A DNA stretch of 64,000 bases from contig NW_020312817.1 in NCBI RefSeq assembly GCF_003265705.1, positions 49,543,172 through 49,607,171 on the forward strand. Reading direction: 5' to 3'. Both the position numbers and the translations under genes were made by a program. This document shows, piece after piece, positions 55,990 through 64,000 of the stretch (its first letter is position 1; each line of letters opens with the position of its first letter). Under the pieces are notes generated by a model. The model was not told the origin of the DNA and did not search any database. It saw only the letters and a list, made by a program, of their open reading frames with translations. The stretch is from Callorhinus ursinus. Taxonomy: Eukaryota > Chordata > Mammalia > Carnivora > Otariidae.

Positions 55990-57390
55990 TTATTTATTTA
56001 AATTAATTTAATTAACATATAGTGTATTATTAGTTTCAGGGGTAGAATTTAGTGATTCATCAGTTGCATATAACACCTAGTGCTCATTCCATCCAGTGCC
56101 CTCCTTAATGTCCATCACCCAGTTACGCCATCCTTCCACCCCCATCCCCTCCAGGAACCCTCAGTTTGTTTCCTATTGTTAAGAGTCTCTTATGGTTTGT
56201 TTCCCTCTGTTTTCATCTTATTTTTTCCTCCCTTCCCCTATGATCCTCTATTTTGTTTTTTAAATTCCACATATAAATGACATCATATATTTGTCTTTCT
56301 CTGACTGACTTATTTCGCTTAGCATAATACCCTCGAGTTCCATCCACATTGTTGCAAGGGACAAGATTTCATTTTTTTTTGATGGCTGAGTAGTATTCCA
56401 TTGTATATATGTGTGTGTATGTGTGTGTGTGTGTATATATATGTATATATATGTATGTATATATACACACCACATTCTTCTTTATCCATTCATCTGTCAA
56501 TGGATATCTGGGCTCTATCCATATTTTGGCTATTGTGGACATTGCTGCTATAAACATTGGGGTGCAGATGCCCCTTCAAATCACTGTTTGTACCTTTGGG
56601 GTAAATACCTAGTAGTGTAATTACTGGGTCATAGGGTGGCTCTATTTTCAACTTTTTGAGGAACTTCCATACTGTCTTCCAGAGTGGCTGCACCAGTTTG
56701 CATTCCCAGCAACAGTGTAGGAGGGTTCCCCTTTCTTCGCATCTTCTCCAACATCTGTCGTTTCCTGACTTGTTAATTTTAGACATTTTGACTGGTGTGA
56801 GGTGGTATCTCACTATGGTTTTGATTTGTATTTCCCTGATGCAGAGTGATGTTGAGCATTTTTTCATGTGTCTGTTGGCCATTTGTATGTCTTCCTTGGA
56901 GAAATGTCTGCTCAAGTCTTCTGCCCATTTCTTGACTGGATTATTTGTTCTTTGGGTGTTGAGTTTGATAAGTTCTTTATAGATCTTGGATGCTAGCCCT
57001 TTATCTGATAAGACATTTACAAATATCTTCTCCCATTCTGTCGGTTGTCTTTTGGTTTTGTCAACTGTTTCCTTTGCTGTGCAAAAGCTTTTTATCTTGA
57101 TGAAGTCCCAATAGTTCATTTTTGCCTTTGTTTCCCTTGCTTTTGGTGATGTGTCTAGGAAGAAGTTGCTGCAGCCAAGGTCAAAGACGTTGCTGCCTGT
57201 GTTCTCCTCTAGGATTTTGATGGATTCCTATCTCACATTTAGGTCTTTAATCCATTTTGAGTCTATTTTTGTGTATGGTGTAAGAAAATGGTCCATTTTC
57301 ATTCTTCTGCATGTGGCTTGCTCTGTGCCTTTATCCAATCACCTCTCCAAGTCTCTCAGCCTGAAAACCACCTCCTCCTTCTAGGAAACA
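55990..57390 (-). repeat. Carnivore L1 fragment, reverse
   Basis: A 1.4-kb piece of a comparatively young L1 in minus orientation, including the ORF2 3' end, a TG/TA-rich tract at 56400-56470 and the 3' UTR. It is 5'-truncated. ORF2 peptide remains are annotated separately. Confidence 0.85.
56490..57119 (-). pseudogene. L1 ORF2 C-terminal remnant
   Basis: An open stretch of 209 codons on minus matches the C-terminal region of the L1 reverse-transcriptase protein, with the Cys-rich segment [19 protein letters not shown] and [14 protein letters not shown]. The endonuclease and polymerase domains are missing, so it cannot act in retrotransposition. It is a truncated relic. Confidence 0.85.
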
Positions 57391-58079
57391 GTATTCTTTT
57401 CCTCAGGGGGAGGTTTTCCCCTCTTGGTCCCCTCCCATGTTCTGGAATGCACAGGATTCCACCCGATGAGCACAGATATTCTCTGTTCAGCATCACAGTT
57501 TGGGAGGATGGACTCCAGTCATGCAAATTGGAATTCCCCATCAGAGGGACTCTCAGGCTGGCACCTATGAAAAAAAGACATAGAACAAAGACAGTATTAA
57601 TCTTCCTTGAAGACTATGCAGCCTAATCCAATGGAAAAGAAACAGTATTTCTCCTATTATCATATCCTACCCTTTAGACTCAGGGGGATCCCCTTTCACG
57701 GTGCTGAGAAGCATTTGGGTCTTTCCTGTATCCCTACTCCCATTCCACCCTGAGGCCTGGCTGCTTCACATGAAAACTCAGCGCATCTGTTAAAGATTGT
57801 TTAAGTCACTCAGAGGGATGACTCCAGCTCAAAAATGTTTACTTAAAAAAAAATTTCAAGAGACCAATATGTACTAATATAGACAACCTCCAAGATTCAG
57901 TGTCCAGTGGAGATAAAAACAAGGTTTGGAACAGTGTATATAGGAAGCTGCTGTTTGCATCTAAAATGCTTAAGTTTTCAGAGCCTGACTCTGGAATAAC
58001 AAAACAAACAAACAAAACACTGGCAATGAGCTGCTTTGGGTAGGGATCTTGCGGGATGCGATGAATGGGATATATATGT

Positions 58080-59363
58080 TTTAAAAATATGTGCATACTC
58101 ACAATAGCCAAAAAGTAGAAACAACCCAAATGGCCACTGATGGGAGAATGGATGAACAGAATGTGGTATATACACAGAAGGGAACATTAGTCAGCCTTAA
58201 AAAAGGAAAGAAATGCTGACACATGCTACAACATGAATGAACCTTGAAAATGTAATCCAGGCACAAATATTGTATGATTCCATTTATATAAATTCTGTAT
58301 GATTCCATTATATACTTAGAGTAGTCAAATTCATAGAGACAGATAGTAGAATGCTTGTTACCAGGGCCTGGGGGAGGGGAGAAAAGGGAATTCATGTTTA
58401 ATGGGTACAGAGTTTCAGAAAGGAAAGATGGTAGTGGTGATGGTTGTGCTGGGGAGGAAAACTTTTCCTGTACCCTTCAAAACTCTTCTAGCTGGTCTAA
58501 GGATTGAATTGACATGAGACAGATTAACAGGAGAAAATAAAACTTAATTACATACAAACAGGAAGTCCGCACAGACATGAGATTCCAAAGCAGTCAGGCA
58601 AACTGAAGTATATATGTCATCTTGAACTAAGGAGAGGCCAGTAGAAGTCTGGGACTAGAAAGGGAAGGAAAGCAAATCACAGGCAGATGAAAAGAGTAAA
58701 TATTTGGTGAACAAATAGTTGCTGGGCCAACCAGAAACAAGGGACATAGAAGGAATTCTTATCAAACAGGTCTTGCTAGGTTCCTCCCTTTCTACCACCC
58801 CTAGTTCATATTATGATGTAGTTATCTACGGTGAGAACTCTTCCTGAAGCATAAATTAATTTAGGCAGTTAGATGGGAGGTCAAAATGTCTTCCTCTCTT
58901 AGTGCTTGGTTGTTTTTAGCTTGAAATAATCTGCATGTCAAAATGGCACATTTTGGGGCAGACTGCCCTTGGTCCCTACAGTTGCAGAATAATGTAAGTG
59001 TACTCAGTTCCATTGAACTGTATGCTTAAAAATAGTTAAAATGAGAAGTTTTATGCATGTGTTACCACAATAAGAAGTATGTGCATGTAGTACCTTTTAC
59101 ATTTATTTTTATATGCTGTTTCTCTTCGATTGAAGGGGATAGAGGCCATTTCTACTAAAATTACAGATGCATTTATTATTTGACCCGGATGTATCCTACC
59201 TGTATATACCTGCTCACATATGAAGTGCCATATGTACAAGGTGATTCGTTGTAGCTTTGCTTGCAGCAGCAAAAATTGGAAACAAAGTATCCCACTAGAA
59301 GAGGCTGGTTCATAAATTATGTATATCCAGGCAATAGAGTACTATGCAGTGAAAAAAATAAGA
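58080..59363 (+). repeat. Old L1 3' region, interrupted by an LTR
   Basis: Sense L1 3' motifs: 'gatgggagaatggatgaaca', 'aaaatgtaatccaggcacaa' and 'gtactcagttccattgaact'. A further L1-like piece follows ('aggctggttcataaattatg'). A 534-bp LTR at 58447-58980 splits it and a SINE follows at 59364. Confidence 0.65.
58447..58980. repeat. Solo LTR with 4-bp duplication
   Basis: A 534-bp block starts TGCTGG and ends CCCTACA (5'-TG...CA-3'). It sits between copies of GTTG at 58443-58446 and 58981-58984, inside L1 3' sequence that continues on both sides. It contains AATAAA at 58537-58542. No internal retroviral sequence is present. I cannot name the family. The 4-bp duplication would fit an ERV1-type LTR. 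Confidence 0.6.
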
Positions 59364-59480
59364 GGGGCGCCTGGATGACTCAGTTGGTTAAGCATCCAAC
59401 TCCTGATTTCGGCTCAGATCATGATCTCAGGGTCATGGGATTGAGCCCCACATCAGGCTCCACACTGGCTCTCCCAACAT
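59364..59480 (+). mobile_element. Can-SINE, truncated
   Basis: Head 'ggggcgcctggatgactcag' followed by the tRNA-related body. The TC tract and A-tail are largely missing. Confidence 0.85.
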
Positions 59481-59849
59481 CCTTGTACAAGTATCTTTGA
59501 ACACTTGCCCTATTATTTCGTTTCTTTGACTACACTATTAGAAGTGGGTACATTGGGTTAAGGAGTTTGTCCTTTTAATGTTTTTTTTTCTTTTTAAATT
59601 AAAAAGGCCAAATGCCATTACGTGCATTTGCGTTATTTTACATTCCCATCGTAAGGGCATGAGAATGCCTGTATCCCCATACGGATAACGCCGAGTAGCC
59701 GCAAAATTTAATTTTTTCCTCAAGCTGCCTGACGAGATATGGTTATCACTAATGTTTTAATTAGCAGTTTAGCGCTCAAAAGCTTAGACACCCCTGGAGA
59801 TACATTTGCCCAGAGCAAGGAGTCCTCCAATCCCTGAGCGCTGTCTCCC

Positions 59850-60560
59850 CTCGGCCGGCAGAGGGCGCAGGCCTCTCAGAGGCGCCTCTCTCCTGTGGTC
59901 CTAATTGGCTTCCCAGACACATTGCGCACGCGCACATTTCGCTCCAGGTGTCCAGTTTTGTGCCTGACCGCTGTCGCCTTGGCTGTGCTCAGCGCGCAGT
60001 TTTTAACCCGGGCTGGTCTTCGGGGAAGAGTAGCGTGTTCCCTGGAGCCGGAGCGCCGCTGGGCCTCTGGGATGAGAGGGCGTGGGGCGGGCCTCAAGGG
60101 GTCGGGCGGCGCGTCGGGCAGCCCACGCGGGCGGGGCGGGTGGGGCGCGACCGGCAAGGACTTGGGCGTCGGTCGCCTGTGGTGGGGCCGGATCCGGGCG
60201 CGGAGCCCCTGACAGGACAGGTACGGAGGCGGCCACCCTGCCAACCGTCTCCTCCGCCGCCCCCTTGTGTTCGCTAGGTTCCCGGCGGTGGACCGCGGGG
60301 TGGGGGGGCTGGTGCTGGGCTGGGGCGCGGCATGGAGCCCGGTGTGCGGAGCGGGGACGGTAGGGGTGGGCCGCGGCGGGGTGGGCGCCTGCCTGCGTCT
60401 GGGCCTGTCCGACCCACCTGCGCTCTTCAGCCTGGCGGTGTTCTCCCGGGGTCGGAGTGGTTGCGCCTCCGAATTCCTCCACAGCGGCGAGGGTCTCCCT
60501 CCTTTCCTGGGAGCGTCTGAACCCATTCGGAGCCACAGGTTTCTGTGGGCACATGGTTGA
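59850..60560 (+). promoter_or_regulatory. CpG-island promoter, probably of DCTN1
   Basis: Abrupt switch from A/T-rich repeats to GC- and CpG-dense DNA. A likely non-coding first exon could end at CAGGACAG|gtacgg (about 60219) or at a later GT; the choice is not determinable here. In human the next gene after C2orf81, on the strand equivalent to plus here, is DCTN1 (dynactin p150-glued). I found no exon encoding its known N-terminus in the window, so the assignment is inferred from gene order only. Confidence 0.5.
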
Positions 60561-62784
60561 GAAGTTTGTGTCAAACGAAAAACAAAAAACCCAAAACCCA
60601 TAGAGGAGTCAAGCGTGGGGGCCTGGATATGGGTCTGGTGTGTCTGTGTCTCCCACTCCTGGGGTCCGCTTTTACTGGCAGGATGACCCTCGAGTAGTCA
60701 TCTTGCACGTTCCGCTTGGCTTTAAGGCAGAACCACAGGTAAATCCCACAGATAAGGAACCCCGCTGTTTTTAAAGAGGCAGTGGTTTAGAAGCTTCCCC
60801 TCATGTAGTGCCGTGATGAGAACAGCAAGCCCATGCCGACCGCTTGCTAATCCAGTACGCTTAAGGTACTGAGTCCAAGAGCTACGAGGTCGAGACTGAC
60901 ACTCTTTACCTGGTGTACAGCCAGAGCCTGAGCTATGGGGATGTTAAAGGAGAGTGCCATAACTTTTTTTTTTTTCCTTAAGGCATTTCGTGCTGAAATA
61001 TGTTTAGAAACTTCACGGTTAAACTTTTCTACAGAATATTTCAGAGCCTTCACTATGCTAAAGATAGTTACCATGAATCTCACACTGCAAGTATTGTATG
61101 GAGACTTTCGCAGATTTGAATGGGAAATGCTGTTTTTCTTCAGTGCTGACTCCGTTTAACATCTGAAATAGTTTGGGAAATGCAATTCCAGAATGAGAAA
61201 ATCAAGGTTTGAAAGGGACAGTTTAGGTCAGTGCTTTTCAGACTTTAATGGCGCATACACCTGCCGGTCTTGTTAAAAAACATGGCGCTTGGGTCGACAT
61301 TTCTAACAAGTTTCCAGGTGCTGCTGCTCTTCGGATCACGCTTTGAAGAGCAAGGGTGTAAATCACTGGGTTGAGATTCAGAGACCATATTCTTCTCGGA
61401 TACAAACTTTGCTGCCATGAGTGAGCCACTTCACTTGTCCAGACCTGTAAAATAGGAGACTGGACTAGAAGAGCACTGAGGTTCCTTTCAGATCTAAAAT
61501 GCTGTGATTCAAGTTCAGTTACCCTTGTGAGAGTTGAAGTCCATCTAAAATATCCTTCCCAAATAGCCAGTTTGGGCTTGAACATTTCTAATAACGAGGA
61601 ATTTACTACATTTCATCTTGAGATAGCTTAGTAAGGAAGCTTTTCAGTTTGCTGAAATACATCTCTGCAACTTCCATCCTGTTGGTCCTAGGTTCTCTTT
61701 TACAGTTGAACAGAAAAAAAAGTGCAGTCCCTCTTCAAAAAGGTGATTCTTAAAGTGTTAGATGATAGCTGTTCCCACCAAGTTTCCTCTGCTGAGTTAT
61801 CCTTAATTCTTCCATGACATTGTTTCAAATGCCTCTCTTAAATTTAGTCTTTCTGCGTGGAGTGTAGTGGGGCTTTGGCTGGCCTTTGAAGGATGGGTGG
61901 GGCTTGCAAGACTAGGGAAAGCATTCTAAGCTGCTGACAGTGGTGCAGAGATGACAGTGCATATGTGAGAGCCAGGACTGTTTGATTAAAGTAAGAAATG
62001 GTATGTCAGTGAAAGATTTGAGGCGGGTGGGCATATGGGCGAAATAGTATTTTAGAGCGTGTCATTATCTTACTGTGGGATATAATGTGGTTGGAAATGG
62101 AGAGAGAGGCAGGGAGCCAGATATGCTTCACGTATCAGTAATAGAGGACTTAGGTTGATGATAATAAGAATGCCTTATATTTATGTATAAGATTTTACAG
62201 ATTACAGAACCTTCCACAGGTATGATCTCATTTAATAATCCTGTGAGGCAGGCAGAGCAGCTGTTATCCTGTTTTGTAGATGAGGCACCAAAGAGGGAAA
62301 ATAGTTGCCTCAATTCTCAAAGCTTTAAATGGCCAACCAAAGAGATGACAGTGGTAATGGAGGAGAAAAGAGGGATGCGGGAGGCAATACTAAGAGTTGG
62401 TGAGTTGGGCCTGACTGACGTGAGGGTACAAAGGAGAACTTGTTAGGGAGGATTCAGAAGACCGCGAGGGAATCGTGATACTGTTGACAACTTCCGCTCT
62501 AGTTTTTACTCTTCCATCTCTGTCATTGCTAGTGGCTGCCTGGAGTTATGGGTTGGGAGGGATTGTAGTAGAGGATTCCCAGGGTGCTTGGACTGTGTAT
62601 AGCTACTGGTGGTACTGTGGGGACTTGGGTGGGCCGCCCCATACCAAGCGAAATGAGAACTGAATCCTCAGTGTCCCCAGAGGAGGTAAGTGCTGAGCAA
62701 TTGACTGATTCAAATCTGTCTTAGGGCCCTTGCCATCCTGGAGACTCTGGAATTGGCTTTCTATCATTTTTCTTTTTTTCTTTC

Positions 62785-62983
62785 TTTTTAAAGATTGATT
62801 GATTGATTGGTTTAACAGAGAGAGAGAGAGAGAGCACAAGTAGGTGGAGCCGCAGGCAGAGGGAGAGGGAGAAACAGGCTCCCCGCCGAGCAGGGAGCCC
62901 AGTGCGGGGCCTGATCCCAGGACCCTGGGGTCATGACCTGAGCCGAAGGCAGACGCTTAATGACTGAGCCACCCAGGCGCCCC
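62785..62983 (-). mobile_element. Can-SINE, reverse
   Basis: Left end 'ttttaaagattgattgattg', AG-rich tract, right end 'ctgagccacccaggcgcccc'. The flanks share TCATTTTTCTTTT / TCATTTTCTTTT. Confidence 0.93.
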
Positions 62984-63429
62984 TCATTTTCTTTTCAAGT
63001 TCGGGCTAGTACCAGTAGCTCTTGGCTGATGGACAAATTGAGTGTCCCCATGCTCCTACATACCCCTGAGGGCTTCACTTAAGCAAAGACTGGACCTTTG
63101 TCACCCCCAAAGCCTCACTCAAGCTGTTTTCCCAGATCTGCATTTGCCCTAGAGCCTAGAGGTCTCTCTGTGGTCCTCTCACCATGGAAACATAAGAGAT
63201 TGAGAACTAGTGTCATTACCAAATTCTGTAGGATGTGGGGCTATCCCTCCATTTTTAGTTTCTTAGGCTCCTGTCTAGAGAGGAAAGAGCTACATCTGCT
63301 GGGGTTCGTGGGTACATGGCTGTTAATTTCCTCTACGGTGAGGGGTCTTTAAGGGTGGAGCTACTCTGGGAAACTTGTCAGAGTGAGCTTATATCCCAAG
63401 AGCCTGGTGTTGGTACAGGCTTGTATTTA

Positions 63430-64000
63430 ACATTCAATGTCTTCTGTGTTCAGTGCTTAGGATACTGAAATGAATAAAAACTCTCTTCCCTGGAGGAGTT
63501 CATGATGGGATAAGGGAGAGACGATATTTTAATAAAAATGTGATGTTGTAATAGAGATATGTCCAAAGTGCTGCGTGAGGGCACAGGAAGGAATGACTAG
63601 CTCTGCATGGAGACGTTGGGAATCTTCAGGAAAGAGGTGATAATTGAGCTGAGCCTTGATGATGAGGAAAGAGAATGGCTTTGGCGATTTTTGCAACATT
63701 TATAGAGGCAGAAGGGCTAAGGTAAGTAGGTCCATGTAGCTGGAATATAAGAACTTTGGGATCAGAGGAGAGGTGATTGATGAGACTAGATATTCATAAT
63801 GAGGCCAGGTTTCGACCTGAAGTGCTGTGCTAAGAAGATTCAGTTTTGCGGGCAGAGAGGTGATGTGATTGTATTTTGGGAAGCTAACTGTGGAAGTAGA
63901 CTAAAGGGAGAATTTAGATCAGGGACATCAGGAGACTCTTGTAATATAACATAAGCATGGTATGACACTGAACTAAGGATTAGGTCAGTGGGGGTGGAAA
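63430..64000 (+). repeat. L2-like LINE fragment
   Basis: Motifs 'gtgcttaggatactgaaatg', 'cttccctggaggagttcatg', 'gataattgagctgagccttg' and 'aatggctttggcga' follow the L2 3' order. It runs to or past the window end. Confidence 0.55.

Larger units (their letters stand above)
50200..59830. other. Repeat-only interval between SDR gene and CpG island
   Basis: About 9.6 kb with no supported exon. It consists of L1 fragments in both orientations, Can-SINEs, an MLT1-like LTR, a second solo LTR, a CA microsatellite and A/T-rich sequence. Short open frames here are repeat-derived. Confidence 0.8.
60560..64000. other. Probable first intron of the CpG-island gene
   Basis: No coding exon is firmly supported. 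Contents are a MIR-like piece at about 62150-62300, one Can-SINE at 62785-62983, a possible short exon at about 62653-62685 (see findings) and an L2-like fragment from about 63430 to the window end. Confidence 0.5.

Noticed and set aside
59876..60601. 241-codon minus-strand open frame in the 60-kb CpG island
   Set aside because: Low-complexity Pro/Arg/Ala translation in CpG-rich DNA, no recognisable domain, and an overlapping frame on the other strand. It is probably compositional.
62653..64000. DCTN1 coding start
   Set aside because: I looked for exons giving the known dynactin p150-glued N-terminal peptides and CAP-Gly region and found none in the window.

Overview
The window is nuclear DNA from a mammal, almost certainly a carnivore of the bear/seal/weasel (arctoid) type. 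The genes have spliced vertebrate exons with GT-AG introns and CpG-island promoters. About two dozen tRNA-derived Can-SINEs are scattered through it, with a 'GGCGCCTGGGTGGCTCAG' head, a TC-rich tract and an AATAAA-type tail. The SINE subtype is the one I associate with arctoids rather than the dog-specific or cat-specific forms. This species call is inference from repeat type; the gene names rest on protein similarity and conserved order.

The layout matches the human 2p13.1 neighbourhood, read in the opposite direction. MOGS (+, 2082-5495) faces WBP1 (-, 8148-6092) tail to tail. INO80B (-, 12271-8924) lies directly upstream of WBP1 on the same strand. After a gene-free, SINE- and LINE-rich stretch (about 12.6-20.0 kb), RTKN (+, 20634-35040) follows with at least two coding first exons. 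WDR54 (-, 38780-35589) is tail to tail with RTKN and shares a short bidirectional CpG promoter with C2orf81 (+, 39428-44519). A complete six-exon short-chain dehydrogenase of the RDH11-14 type (+, 45229-49779) comes next. From 50.2 to 59.8 kb there is only repeat DNA: L1 fragments, an MLT1-like LTR, a second solo LTR and Can-SINEs. A CpG island at 59.85-60.56 kb then begins a new transcription unit; from synteny this should be the 5' end of DCTN1, whose known coding exons are not in the window.

All six named genes give intact reading frames. The exon lengths I derived sum to whole codons: MOGS 836 aa, WBP1 267, INO80B 356, RTKN 564, WDR54 334, C2orf81 615, SDR 329. The genes do not form one pathway. 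They cover ER N-glycan trimming (MOGS), WW-domain adaptor binding (WBP1), chromatin remodelling (INO80B), Rho signalling (RTKN), a WD-repeat protein (WDR54), an uncharacterised protein (C2orf81) and a probable membrane-bound retinoid/aldehyde reductase (SDR).

Most noteworthy: two RFX X-box motifs in the WDR54/C2orf81 bidirectional promoter; the intact SDR gene at a position where I do not recall a human gene; a possible third RTKN coding first exon at 26058-26081; a CCAAT (NF-Y) cluster upstream of WBP1; a retrocopy with a perfect 16-bp target-site duplication in an INO80B intron; and several nested repeat insertions whose order can be read from their duplications. I found no CRISPR array, prokaryotic element or clearly unprecedented system.
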